64,000 nucleotides of DNA from contig NZ_AVPU01000006.1 in the NCBI RefSeq assembly GCF_000768355.1, positions 62,001 to 126,000 of the forward strand, given 5' to 3'. Both the position numbers and the translations under genes were made by a program. This document shows positions 16,741 through 26,120 of the stretch, one piece after another. A model generated the notes under the pieces. It ran no database searches, was not told the origin of the DNA, and saw only the letters and a list, made by a program, of their open reading frames with translations. Positions within the stretch are counted from its first letter, which is position 1. Every line of letters starts with the position of its first letter. This DNA is from Lysobacter daejeonensis GH1-9. GTDB lineage: Bacteria > Pseudomonadota > Gammaproteobacteria > Xanthomonadales > Xanthomonadaceae.

Positions 16741-18249
16741 TCACGCGTTGCCACCACCCGGACGACGCCAGAACTCCGCATTGCGGATGCCCAGCGCGTC
16801 CGGATCAAACACCGGTTCCTTGCCCGCCTTCTTCTGCATCTCGTAGTCGCGCAGCGCCAGCATTGCTGGCTTGTGCAGGATCAGGATCGCGATGATGTTC
16901 AGCCACGCCATCAGGCCCACGCCGATGTCGCCCAGCGCCCATGCCTGGGTGGCGTTGTGGAAGGCGCCAAACACCACCATCGCCATGATGCCCAGGCGCA
17001 GCAGCAGGATCGCCAGCGGATGCGTGCGACCGGTGCCGGCCACGTAAGTCAGGTTGGTCTCGGCCATGTAGTAGTAGGCCATGATCGTGGTGAAGGCGAA
17101 GAAGAACAGCGCGACCGCCACGAAGCCGGCGCCCCACCCCGGGAGAATGGATTCCACCGCCGCCTGGGCAAAGCCCGGGCCCGGCTCCACGCCGGGCAGG
17201 GCGTTATGCAGCATCGCCGCGCCATCGGGCGCATGCACGTTGTACATGCCCGAGGCCAGCACCAGGAACGCCGTGGAGGTGCACACCAGCATGGTGTCGA
17301 TATAGATGGCGAAGGCCTGGACATAACCCTGCTTGGCCGGGTGCGAGACCTCGGCCGCGGCAGCCGCGTGCGGGCCGGTGCCCTGGCCTGCCTCGTTGGC
17401 ATACACGCCACGCTTCACGCCCCACTCCACCGCCAGGCCCAACAGCGCGCCGAATGCGGCATGCGTACCGAAGGCGCTGCTGAAAATCAGGCCGAACATC
17501 TTCGGCACCTGCTCGGCGTTGAGCACCATCACCGTAAGCGCCATCAGGATGAAACCGGCGGCCATGAACGGCACGACCACTTCGGCGAAGTTGGCGATGC
17601 GCTTGACGCCACCGAAGATGATGACGGCCAGCATCAGCGCGACGCCCAGGCCGATGCCCAGCTTCAGCGCCTCACGCGCCGGCATGCCCATCCACTGTCC
17701 GTCCATCGCGCCGCACAGCGCCGTGCCCTGGCAGGCATTGGCCGCGCTGTCGGCGATGGCGTTGGCCTGCACGCCCGGCATCAGGAAGCCGGTGGCGATG
17801 ATGGTGGCGAACGCGAACAGCAACGCGTACCACTTCAGGCCCATGGCCTTCTCGATGTAGTACGCCGGGCCGCCGCGGTAGCGCCCTTCGGCGTCCTTGA
17901 CCTTGTAGATCTGCGCCAGGGTGCATTCCACGTACGAGGTGGACGCTCCCAGGAAGCCCATCACCCACATCCAGAACACCGCACCGGGTCCGCCAAAGGC
18001 AATCGCGGTGGCGACACCGGCGATGTTGCCGATGCCGATGCGGCCAGCCATCGACATGGCCAGCGCCTGGAACGAGGAGACGCCCGCCGCGGAGCTCTGC
18101 CCGGTGACGGTGAGCCGGAACATCTCCACGAAGCCGCGTACCTGCATGAAGCGCGTGCGGATGGTGAAGAAGATGCCGGCACCCAGGCACATGAAGATCA
18201 GCGCCTTGCTCCAGATGATGTTGTTGATTGCCGCGAGCAGTGATTCCAC
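16741..18249 (-). CDS. Alanine/glycine:sodium symporter (AGCS family)
   Basis: 502-residue inner-membrane amino-acid carrier with about 10-11 TM helices. The family signature is present (FQALAMSMAGRIGIGNIAGV, then ATAIAFGGPGAVFWMW), as is the conserved GGPAYYIEKAMG segment. A later GVYANEAGQGTGPHAAAAAE segment belongs to the Na+/substrate site. Relatives import Ala or Gly with Na+. It is transcribed with rlmB downstream (13-bp gap), with no functional link apparent. The 276-bp region upstream (18250-18525) holds no gene. Confidence 0.92.
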   Translation of the reverse strand: MESLLAAINNIIWSKALIFMCLGAGIFFTIRTRFMQVRGFVEMFRLTVTGQSSAAGVSSFQALAMSMAGRIGIGNIAGVATAIAFGGPGAVFWMWVMGFLGASTSYVECTLAQIYKVKDAEGRYRGGPAYYIEKAMGLKWYALLFAFATIIATGFLMPGVQANAIADSAANACQGTALCGAMDGQWMGMPAREALKLGIGLGVALMLAVIIFGGVKRIANFAEVVVPFMAAGFILMALTVMVLNAEQVPKMFGLIFSSAFGTHAAFGALLGLAVEWGVKRGVYANEAGQGTGPHAAAAAEVSHPAKQGYVQAFAIYIDTMLVCTSTAFLVLASGMYNVHAPDGAAMLHNALPGVEPGPGFAQAAVESILPGWGAGFVAVALFFFAFTTIMAYYYMAETNLTYVAGTGRTHPLAILLLRLGIMAMVVFGAFHNATQAWALGDIGVGLMAWLNIIAILILHKPAMLALRDYEMQKKAGKEPVFDPDALGIRNAEFWRRPGGGNA

Positions 18250-18525
18250 CGATGACTCCCCGAAAAGTGGCGCGCGCCCCCGGACGCGCGGTCAAGGCGC
18301 CCAAGATACCCGCATTGGGGGTGCGGACGGTACGGTTTGGGATGTGGATCAGCCCCAAAGGCCAGCATTTGCCGGCGCGGCCGTCGCCGATTCGTACCCA
18401 TGGCTCGGCTTTCAACGGCGCCAGATGCCCGGCGCATGGGCTCAGGGCACCGAAAGGCGCCCCGGCCCGCCATTCAGGCCTACAGTCAAAGCGCGACATT
18501 CAGCCGCGCCGGTCGGCTCCGGTTG

Positions 18526-21500
18526 TCAGGCGTGCCCGCCGGCCTGAGGCGTGGTCGCCTCCAGTTGCTCCAGTTCACGCGTCACCGCCTCCGGCGAGCG
18601 GGTATAACGCGCCAGCAGCACGTAGAACACCGGCACCACCACCAGCGACAGCAGCGTGGAGAACGACACGCCGAAGATCACCACCACGCCGATGGTGGCG
18701 CGGCTGGCCGAGCCCGGGCCGCCGGCCAGCACCAGCGGCAGCGCGCCGGCCACGGTGGCAATCGAGGTCATGAGGATCGGGCGCAGGCGCACGGCCGAGG
18801 CTTCGACGATGGCGTCGTGGATGCGACGGCCTTCGTCGCGCAGCTGGTTGGCGAACTCGACGATGAGGATGCCGTTCTTGGCCGCCAGGCCCACCAGCAT
18901 CACGATGCCGATCTGGCTGAACAGGTTGAGCGTGCCGCCGGTAAGCCACAGGCCCAGCAACGCGCCCAGCACGCCCAGCGGCACGGTCAGCATGATCACC
19001 AGCGGGTGGATGAAGCTCTCGAACTGCGCCGCCAGCACCAGGAACACGATCAGCAGCGCCAACGCGAAGGTCAGCAGCACCGCGCCACCGGCCTGCTGGT
19101 ACTCGCGCGACTCGCCCTTCCAGTCGATCTGCGCGTGCTCGGGCAGTTCCTCGCGAACCACGCCTTGCAGCCACTCGATCGCGTCGCCCATGCGGTAGCC
19201 CGGCGACAGGCCCGCGCTGATGGTGATGGCGCGCAGGCGGTTGAAGCGGTTCAGGCTGCCCGGCTCGGCCAGTTCGCGCAGCGTGACCAGGTTCGACAAC
19301 GGCACCAGGCTGCCATCGCGCGCACGCACCTGGATTGCGGCCAGGTCGGCCGGCGAAGCGCGGCCTTCCTTGCCGGCCTGCACCACCACGTCATACTCCT
19401 CGCCGTCCTGCACGAACGTGGTGACGCGGCGGCTGCCCATCATCGACTCCAGCGCGCTGCCGATGGCGGTCACGCTGACGCCCAGGTCGGCGGCACGCTG
19501 ACGGTCGATGTCGACGCGCATCTGCGGACGCGTTTCCTTGTAATCGGAGTCGACCGAGAACAGGCCCGGGTTCCGCTCCATGCGCGCCAGCAGGCGGTCG
19601 CGCCACTGCGCCAGCTCGGCATAGTCCGGGCCGCCCAGCACGATCTGCACCGGTTGGCCACGGCTGCGCACCAGGCCGGTGCGTACCGACGGGTTGGCGC
19701 GCACGCCGGGCAGCTTGCCCAACTCGCCGCGCAGGCTGTCGACCACGTCGTTGGTGCTGACGTCGCGCTTGTCCCAGTCCTGCAGGAACACGATCACCTG
19801 GCCGGTGTGCATTTCCTCGCTGGCGCCGAAGCCGCCCGGCACCCGTGTATTCGCACGCTGGATCGGCTGATCGTCGCCGGTGTGTGCGGCCAGCACCGTC
19901 TCCACCTGCTGGACCTGGTCCACGGTGTAGTCAAAGCCGGCGCCTTCAGGGCCGACCACGGAGACGAAGAACGCGCCCCGGTCCTCCGGCGGTGCCAGTT
20001 CCGACGGCACCAGCTTGAACAGCAGCGCACTGACCGCCAGCGCGGCGAGCATCAACCCGCCGAAGAACCACGGACGCTCGACGCTGCGGTCGAGGAAGCG
20101 TCGATAGCTCACGCCAACCGCGTCCAGCCGCGCGTTGACCCAGCGGTTGAGCGCGAGCGATTTTTCTTCTTTATGCGGCCGCACCAGTTTGGACGACATC
20201 ATCGGCGTCAGCGTCAGCGCCACGAAGGCCGAGATCGCCACCGCACCGGCCAGCGCCACCGACAACTCACGGAACAGGCGGCCGGTGTTGCCTTCCATAA
20301 AGCCCACCGGCAGGAACACCGCCACCAGCACCGCCGTGGTCGCGATCACCGCGAACGCCACCTGCCGCGTGCCACGCGCGGACGCCACCAGCCGGGGCTC
20401 GCCGAGGTCGGCGCGGCGCTGGATGTTCTCCAGCACCACGATGGCATCGTCCACGACCAGACCGATGCACAGCACCAGCGCGAGCAGTGTCAGCAGGTTG
20501 ATGGAGAAACCGAACAGGTACAGCGGGATGAACGCCGCCACCAGGCACACCGGCACCGTCACCGCCGGGATCAGCGCCGCACGCACGCTGCCGAGGAACA
20601 GCCAGATCACGATCAACACCAGCGCGATGGCTTCGAACAGCGTGTGGTACACGCGCTCCACCGAGGCCTCGATGAACACCGTGCTGTCGAAGGCGACGAA
20701 GATCTTGGTGCCCTGCGGCAGGCTCGGCTGGATGCGTTCGGCTTCGGCGCGCACCGCCTTGGCCACGTCCAGCGCGTTGGACGTGGATGTCTTGATGATG
20801 CCCAGACCAACGTTGGGCGCACCGTTGCTGCGGAAGTAGGCGCGGCGCTCGGCCGAAGCCAGCTCCACCTTCGCCACGTCGCCCAGGCGCACGACGTAGC
20901 CGTCGTTGCCCTTGCGCAGCGGCATCTGCGCGAATTCCTCGGCGCGCTCGTAGCCCCGGGCCACGCGCAGGGTGAAGTCACGGTTGGCCGACTCGATGCG
21001 GCCGGCGGGCAGTTCCACGTTCTCGGCACGCAGGGCGCTTTCCACGTCGCCAACGGTGATGCCGCGCGCGGCCAGCGCGTCGCGGTCCAGCCAGACGCGC
21101 ATCGCGTAGCGCTGGCCACCGCCCAGGCGCACCTGCGCGACACCGTCGATGCTGGAAAGGCGGTCCACCACATAGCGCTCGGCGTAGTCGCTGAGCTCCA
21201 TGGTGTCCATCTTTTCCGAGTTCATGTTGAGCCACATGATGGTCTCGGCATCGCTTTCGACCTTCTCGATCTCCGGCGCGTCGGCCTCCTCGGGCAGGCG
21301 GTCGACGACGCGGCTGACTGCGTCGCGCACGTCGTTGGCCGCGGCTTCGATCTCGCGCTCCAGGCTGAATTCGATGGTGATGCCGGAGCGGCCGTTGACG
21401 CTGCGCGACTCGATGGTCTCGATGCCTTCCGTGCCGGCCAGCGCATCCTCCAGCACCTGGGTGATGCGGGTTTCGACCACCGCGGCCGAGGCACCGGGGT

Positions 21501-21651
21501 AGCTGACCGACACCGATACCACCGGCGGGTCGATGGCGGGCAGTTCGCGCAGGGTCAGGCGCGAGAACGCCATCACGCCCAGCACGATCAGCAGCAGACT
21601 CATCACCGTCGCGAAGACGGGGCGGCGGATGGAGATGTCGGAGAGCAGCAT
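18526..21651 (-). CDS. RND multidrug efflux pump, inner-membrane subunit (HAE-1 type)
   Basis: 1041-residue proton-driven trimeric pump. TM1 follows MLLSDISIRRPVFATVMSLL. Two large periplasmic loops follow TM1 and TM7. TM4 carries the proton-relay Asp pair in GLVVDDAIVVLENI, and later RPILMTSIATVAGALPL is typical of the family. It lies 6 bp downstream of its adaptor gene. No outer-membrane TolC-type gene is adjacent, so a shared channel is expected. Family knowledge suggests export of drugs, dyes or detergents; specificity unknown. Confidence 0.93.
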   Translation of the reverse strand: MLLSDISIRRPVFATVMSLLLIVLGVMAFSRLTLRELPAIDPPVVSVSVSYPGASAAVVETRITQVLEDALAGTEGIETIESRSVNGRSGITIEFSLEREIEAAANDVRDAVSRVVDRLPEEADAPEIEKVESDAETIMWLNMNSEKMDTMELSDYAERYVVDRLSSIDGVAQVRLGGGQRYAMRVWLDRDALAARGITVGDVESALRAENVELPAGRIESANRDFTLRVARGYERAEEFAQMPLRKGNDGYVVRLGDVAKVELASAERRAYFRSNGAPNVGLGIIKTSTSNALDVAKAVRAEAERIQPSLPQGTKIFVAFDSTVFIEASVERVYHTLFEAIALVLIVIWLFLGSVRAALIPAVTVPVCLVAAFIPLYLFGFSINLLTLLALVLCIGLVVDDAIVVLENIQRRADLGEPRLVASARGTRQVAFAVIATTAVLVAVFLPVGFMEGNTGRLFRELSVALAGAVAISAFVALTLTPMMSSKLVRPHKEEKSLALNRWVNARLDAVGVSYRRFLDRSVERPWFFGGLMLAALAVSALLFKLVPSELAPPEDRGAFFVSVVGPEGAGFDYTVDQVQQVETVLAAHTGDDQPIQRANTRVPGGFGASEEMHTGQVIVFLQDWDKRDVSTNDVVDSLRGELGKLPGVRANPSVRTGLVRSRGQPVQIVLGGPDYAELAQWRDRLLARMERNPGLFSVDSDYKETRPQMRVDIDRQRAADLGVSVTAIGSALESMMGSRRVTTFVQDGEEYDVVVQAGKEGRASPADLAAIQVRARDGSLVPLSNLVTLRELAEPGSLNRFNRLRAITISAGLSPGYRMGDAIEWLQGVVREELPEHAQIDWKGESREYQQAGGAVLLTFALALLIVFLVLAAQFESFIHPLVIMLTVPLGVLGALLGLWLTGGTLNLFSQIGIVMLVGLAAKNGILIVEFANQLRDEGRRIHDAIVEASAVRLRPILMTSIATVAGALPLVLAGGPGSASRATIGVVVIFGVSFSTLLSLVVVPVFYVLLARYTRSPEAVTRELEQLEATTPQAGGHA

Positions 21652-21657
21652 TGGCGG

Positions 21658-22824
21658 TCAGCCCTTGGAACCGGCGGGCGGAGATGACGACTTCGCGCCG
21701 GCATCCGCCCGTGGGGCCGGTGCCTTTGCACCTTCGGCCGCGGGCTGTGTTTTGGGCGTCACGCCGCCTTCACCCGGAGCGGCCTCGGCCTCCACGATTT
21801 TCGCGCCCGGGCGCAGCTTGCCGGTACCGTCCACGACCACGCGGTCGCCGGGCATGAGTCCGTCGAGAATCTCGGCCAGGCCATCACGGCGCACACCCAC
21901 CTTCACGTCCGCGCGCTGGGCGGTGCCATCGGCGCCCACGCGGAACACGTAACTGGCGTTGCCCACCTGCACCACCGCGATTTCCGGCAGCAGCAGCGCT
22001 TGGCGTTCGGGGCGGCTCAGGGTCACCTGCAGCAGCATGCCCGGGCGCAATGCGCGGTCTGTGTTGGGAAAGTCACCGCGTACGATGACGGCGCGGGTGG
22101 CTTCGTCCAGCCGCGAATCGACCGTGGCCACGGTGCCGTCGAAGGTGCGGCCCGGCCACGCCACGCTGGTGCCGCTGACGCGCTGGCCCGGCGCGACCTG
22201 GCCCAGCACCGCCTCCGGCACCGGGAAGTCGACGAATACGCGCGAGGTGTCGTCCAGGGTGGTGATGACCGTGCCCGGCGTGACCAGAGCACCCGGACTC
22301 ACCTGGCGCAGGCCCAGCACACCGGAGAATGGCGCGCGGATGACGCGGTCGCCGAGGTTGGCGCGGATCTGCGCGACGCGGGCATTGGCCGCATCGCGGG
22401 TGGCGCGCTGGCTGTCGAGCGAGGCGCGTGCGATCAACTGCTGCGCTGCGAGTTCCTCCTGGCGCTTGAACAGACGCTGCGCTTCGTTGGCGTTGGCCTG
22501 TGCTTCGCTCAACGCGGCCTGCTGCTGGCGCCCGCTCAGCGTCACCAGCGCGGCGCCCTTGGGCACCACGTCACCACTGTCGAAGTGCACCGCCTCCACG
22601 GTCTCGCTGACCTTGGCGGTGACGGTCACCGATTCGTGCGCCTTCACCGTCCCCAGTGCCTGTACGGTGTCGCTCCACGCGCGGGGCTGCAACACCGTGG
22701 TGGTGACGGTGGTCGGTCGGTCACCGCCGCCCTTGCCCGCCCCCTTCTTGTCACCGCCACAGGCACTGAGGGTCAGGCCCAGCGCGAGGACGCAGGCGGC
22801 ACGGGACAGGGAGCGAATACGCAT
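21658..22824 (-). CDS. RND efflux periplasmic adaptor lipoprotein
   Basis: 388-residue membrane-fusion protein that bridges the downstream RND pump to an outer-membrane channel. The lipoprotein signal ends in LTLSAC. A lipoyl/barrel-sandwich half-motif (ALGTVKAHESVTVTAKVSE) is followed by a coiled-coil hairpin (about 100-160, rich in Ala/Gln/Arg) and the return segment VIRAPFSGVLGLRQVSPGAL. Beta-barrel and membrane-proximal domains follow, then a Pro/Ala-rich tail of about 45 residues. The start at 22824 was set by the lipoprotein signal; the frame remains open far upstream, antisense to cysK, and is not real there. Confidence 0.92.
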   Translation of the reverse strand: MRIRSLSRAACVLALGLTLSACGGDKKGAGKGGGDRPTTVTTTVLQPRAWSDTVQALGTVKAHESVTVTAKVSETVEAVHFDSGDVVPKGAALVTLSGRQQQAALSEAQANANEAQRLFKRQEELAAQQLIARASLDSQRATRDAANARVAQIRANLGDRVIRAPFSGVLGLRQVSPGALVTPGTVITTLDDTSRVFVDFPVPEAVLGQVAPGQRVSGTSVAWPGRTFDGTVATVDSRLDEATRAVIVRGDFPNTDRALRPGMLLQVTLSRPERQALLLPEIAVVQVGNASYVFRVGADGTAQRADVKVGVRRDGLAEILDGLMPGDRVVVDGTGKLRPGAKIVEAEAAPGEGGVTPKTQPAAEGAKAPAPRADAGAKSSSPPAGSKG

Positions 22825-23073
22825 TCGGCGGGCCGGTTTCGGGCAGGGGACCCCGATTCTAGTGGCACGGCGTAAACGCCTGCGTAGGCCAAAGGTTGAC
22901 CGTGGGCGCTCCCGCCAGATTCGGGCAGGTGCGGGACGCGCCCTGTGACGGGCACTGAACGGTGGCGGGCGTAGGCTGGCCGAAACCGCGTGCAAGGCCC
23001 CTTGGCGCCCCTTGCCACGTATTCCAGAACACCGGTCCAGCGGCGCCGGCTTCCCTTTCGTACCGAGGTCCCC

Positions 23074-24030
23074 ATGATCCACGACAGCATCCTCGACACC
23101 ATCGGCCGGACTCCGGTCGTGCGCCTGCATCGCATCGGCCCTCAGGGCATCGACCTCTACGCCAAGGTTGAGTCGTTCAACCCCGGTGGCTCGGTCAAGG
23201 ACCGCCTGGCCATCGCGATCATCCTCGATGCCGAGGCCAAGGGCCTGCTGAAGCCGGGCGACACCGTGGTCGAAGCTACCTCCGGCAACACTGGCGTGGC
23301 GTTGGCCATGGTCTGCGCGGCGCGGGGCTACAAGTTCGTGGCGGTGATGACCGAGACGTTCTCGATCGAGCGCCGCAAGCTGATGCGCGCTTATGGGGCC
23401 AAGGTGATCCTGACCCCGGCCGCGGAGCGCGGCAGCGGCATGGTCCGGCGCGCCGAGGCGCTTGCCGATGAACACGGCTGGTTCCTCGCCCGCCAATTCA
23501 CCAACCCGGCCAATCCGGCGTACCACCGCCAGACCACGGCGGCGGAGATCCTGCGCGACTTCGCCGGGCGCCGGCTGGATCACTTCGTCACCGGCTGGGG
23601 CACCGGCGGCACCCTGACCGGCGTGGGCGAGGTGCTGAAGGCCGCGCGGCCGGAAGTGCGCATCACTACCTGCGAGCCGGCCGGCGCAGCGTTGCTGTCG
23701 GGCAAGGAATGGCAGCCGCACAAGATCCAGGGCTGGACGCCGGACTTCGTGCCCGAGGTGCTCAACCGCAACGTGGCCGATGCGATCCTGCCGATCGACG
23801 ACGTGCTGGCCCGCGACACCGCACGGCGCCTGGCCATGGAAGAAGGCCTGTTCGTCGGCATCTCTGCAGGCGCGACCATGGCCGCGGCGCTGGAGGTGGC
23901 CCGCACCGCCGAACCCGGCGCCGCGGTCCTGGCGATGCTGCCCGACACCGGCGAGCGCTACCTCAGCACCTTCCTGTTCGAAGGCGTGAACGAGGGCTCG
24001 GACGACGAGTGGCTGGCGAGCCTGCCGTGA
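23074..24030 (+). CDS. cysK: Cysteine synthase A (O-acetylserine sulfhydrylase)
   Basis: 318-residue PLP enzyme of fold type II that makes cysteine from O-acetylserine and sulfide. PLP Lys42 lies in NPGGSVKDR. The substrate loop is EATSGNTGVAL, the phosphate-binding loop GWGTGGTLTGVG, and GISAGA follows near the C-terminus. The QFTNPANPAYH segment is typical of CysK rather than CysM. Start 23074 has GAGG 7 nt upstream; a longer frame to 22990 has no support. Divergent from the RND adaptor. Confidence 0.94.
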   Translation: MIHDSILDTIGRTPVVRLHRIGPQGIDLYAKVESFNPGGSVKDRLAIAIILDAEAKGLLKPGDTVVEATSGNTGVALAMVCAARGYKFVAVMTETFSIERRKLMRAYGAKVILTPAAERGSGMVRRAEALADEHGWFLARQFTNPANPAYHRQTTAAEILRDFAGRRLDHFVTGWGTGGTLTGVGEVLKAARPEVRITTCEPAGAALLSGKEWQPHKIQGWTPDFVPEVLNRNVADAILPIDDVLARDTARRLAMEEGLFVGISAGATMAAALEVARTAEPGAAVLAMLPDTGERYLSTFLFEGVNEGSDDEWLASLP

Positions 24031-24033
24031 TCC

Positions 24034-24075
24034 CCTGAAAAAAAGAACGCCGGTCGCAAGACCGGCGTTCTTCAT
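24034..24075. terminator. Bidirectional terminator between cysK and fbaB
   Basis: 13-bp perfect stem (24043-24055 with 24060-24072), GCAA/TTGC tetraloop. T-rich on both outgoing strands: TTC on plus, seven T on minus. Confidence 0.92.
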
Positions 24076-24097
24076 CGAGCCACGGTGGCGAGGTCGC

Positions 24098-25105
24098 TTA
24101 CGCGGCCTTCCACTCGCCCAGCGCGGCCAGGCCGTTGTCGCGGGCACGCTCGTACACGGTCTGCTGCGCGGCGGCGTAGTTGCCGACCATGTCCTGCGCC
24201 CACAGCTTGAGCGCGGCCTGCTGCATGGCGCGGCCGTACGAGAACGACAGCGGCCACGGCTTCGGGCCCATCTGGTTCATCGCGTTGAGGTGCGCGGTGG
24301 CGGCGGTGTCGGACTGGCCACCCGACAGGAACACCACGCCCGGCAGGGTGGCCGGCACGGTGGCCTTCAGGCAGTGCAGGGTGGCGGCGGCCACTTCCTC
24401 GACGCCAGCCTGCTCGGCGCAGGTGGTGCCCGAGATGACCATCGAGGCCTTCAGGATGGTGCCCTCGAGCATCACGTTGTGCTCGTGCAGCGAGGCGAAC
24501 AGCGAGCGCAGGGTCACTTCGGTGACGTCGTAGCAGGTGTCGAGGTCGTGGCTGCCGTCCATGATCACTTCCGGCTCGACCATCGGCACCAGGCCCTGCT
24601 CCTGGCAGAGCGCGGCGTAGCGGGCCAGCGCATGGGTGTTGGCGTCGATGCAGGTGCCCGACGGGGTCTCGTCGCTGATGTTGATCACCGCGCGCCACTT
24701 GGCGAAGCGGGCGCCGAGCTTGTAGTACTCCTCCAGGCGGGCGCGCAGGCCGTCCAGGCCCTCGGTCACCACTTCGCCCGGGAAGCCGGCCAGCGGGAAG
24801 GTGCCCTTGTCGACCTTGATGCCCGGGATGATGCCGTTGTCCATCATGACCTTGGTGAACGGCACGCCGTCCTTGGTCGACTGGCGGATGGTTTCGTCGA
24901 ACAGGATCGCGCCCGAGATGTGCTCACCCAGCTTCGGCGTGGTCAGCAGCAGCTCGCGGTAAGCGCGGCGCGTCTCCTCGGTGCACTCGATGCCCACGCC
25001 GTCGAAGCGCTTCTTGCAGGTGGCGTTGGACTCGTCGATGGCGATGATGCCCTTGCCCGGGGCGACCATGGCCAGGGCGGTTTCTGCAAGCTGTTCGATG
25101 CTCAT
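24098..25105 (-). CDS. fbaB: Class I fructose-bisphosphate aldolase
   Basis: 335-residue Schiff-base aldolase that splits fructose 1,6-bisphosphate into glyceraldehyde 3-phosphate and dihydroxyacetone phosphate. It has the metazoan-type class I architecture: GKGIIAIDESNATCKKRF at the N-terminus, LFDETIRQS, FAKWRAVI, VEPEVIMDG and the Schiff-base lysine in MLEGTILKASMV, then FLSGGQSDTAATAHL. The start at 25105 has AGGA 5 nt upstream. A -10 TATAAT lies about 35 bp upstream. Last gene of a minus-strand run of glycolytic genes. Confidence 0.95.
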   Translation of the reverse strand: MSIEQLAETALAMVAPGKGIIAIDESNATCKKRFDGVGIECTEETRRAYRELLLTTPKLGEHISGAILFDETIRQSTKDGVPFTKVMMDNGIIPGIKVDKGTFPLAGFPGEVVTEGLDGLRARLEEYYKLGARFAKWRAVINISDETPSGTCIDANTHALARYAALCQEQGLVPMVEPEVIMDGSHDLDTCYDVTEVTLRSLFASLHEHNVMLEGTILKASMVISGTTCAEQAGVEEVAAATLHCLKATVPATLPGVVFLSGGQSDTAATAHLNAMNQMGPKPWPLSFSYGRAMQQAALKLWAQDMVGNYAAAQQTVYERARDNGLAALGEWKAA

Positions 25106-25139
25106 GGGATCCTGAAGAAGCGGCTGGGAAAGAATCGGG

Positions 25140-25145
25140 ATTATA
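25140..25145 (-). promoter_or_regulatory. fbaB promoter -10 element
   Basis: On the minus strand, consensus TATAAT with the predicted start about 28 nt before the fbaB ATG. The -35 region is poor. Confidence 0.55.
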
Positions 25146-25295
25146 GCCCGGCCCGGCACGGGCGTGCCTGCCCGCCCCGCGCAAGTCGTTGGGAAAAAAG
25201 CGAAAAGTTCGCCTTCCCGGGTCGCGCCGGCTCTGGTTGTCGGGTTTCCCGGCCCGTTCCGCTACGGGGCTGGGCTGACTGCCCGTCGGCGCGGC

Positions 25296-26060
25296 TCAGC
25301 GATCCAGCGCGCGCCGCAGCATCGAATTGGCCGCATCGCGGGTGACCAACAGCCGCCCGTCGGCCCGCACCCCGGGGAAGAACTGCGGGTCGCGGGCAAA
25401 CTGACGCTTCACCAGGGCGATCCGTATGTAGCACTTGGACAGCGACATCGCGTGCGGGCAGCCCAGCAGGTGGTAGAACTCGTGGACGGCCGTGCCCTCG
25501 GGCGACTGCAGCAGCTGGTTGAGCGTGGCCCGGTTGGCGATGACCAGGCCGCGGGTGTGGGTGGTGTCATCCACTGCCCCGAGGATCTCGGGCATCAGCA
25601 TGCCGCGCAGGGCGTCGCCGGCGTTGCGGTCGGCGAAGACCACGAGGCGGTCGCACGGCGGCTCCAGGTCCCGGCGCATCACGTCGTCGAACATGTGCTT
25701 GAACGATTGCGCCGGCCGCACCCAAGGCCGCACCCACGGCACGGTCACGCGGATGCCGTAGGGCACGAACTCGCGGTTGACCGCCCCGATCAGCTCGTCG
25801 ACGCGGTCGTCGGAGACCCTGGGCGCTTTCAGGATGCAAACCCGCATCGTGACCGGGGCGCCGTAGTCCACCGCGGCCCGTTCCCGCGTGTGCATGCCAA
25901 CGGTGGTGCAACCGGACAGCAGTAGCGCCGCAATTCCGGCCAAATCAGCCAATCCTCGCCACGCCTTCTGGCCGGCACGCTGGCACCCGCCAGCCCCTTC
26001 TGACGCACCCACGGCTGCTGCACGGGCCACGGCACTCTCCCCACTCCGGGACATGCCCAC
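25296..26060 (-). CDS. Putative metzincin-type zinc-protease lipoprotein
   Basis: Up to 254 residues from ATG 26060. AALLLSGC looks like a lipobox (Cys51 of the longest form), so the true start may be later, possibly TTG inside GLADLAG; no clear Shine-Dalgarno decides it. HEFYHLLGCPH (193-203) fits the metzincin zinc site HExxHxxGxxH exactly. The rest matches no family I recognise; a following Met (MSLSK) could be part of a Met-turn, but this is uncertain. Lies between pyk and fbaB on the same strand. Likely an envelope-anchored small protease or an inactive relative; function unknown. Confidence 0.65.
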   Translation of the reverse strand: MGMSRSGESAVARAAAVGASEGAGGCQRAGQKAWRGLADLAGIAALLLSGCTTVGMHTRERAAVDYGAPVTMRVCILKAPRVSDDRVDELIGAVNREFVPYGIRVTVPWVRPWVRPAQSFKHMFDDVMRRDLEPPCDRLVVFADRNAGDALRGMLMPEILGAVDDTTHTRGLVIANRATLNQLLQSPEGTAVHEFYHLLGCPHAMSLSKCYIRIALVKRQFARDPQFFPGVRADGRLLVTRDAANSMLRRALDR

Positions 26061-26120
26061 GCCAACGGCCGGGTTGGTGCCGATCGGCCACCGGCGTGGC
26101 CGGCGGCCGACGAACGGTGT

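Noticed and set aside
16297-18243. 648-codon plus-strand His/Gln-rich ORF
   Set aside because: Antisense of the alanine/sodium symporter and rlmB genes.
22825-24147. Upstream extension of the RND adaptor frame across cysK
   Set aside because: The lipoprotein signal starts at 22824, and the upstream part is antisense to the intact cysK gene.
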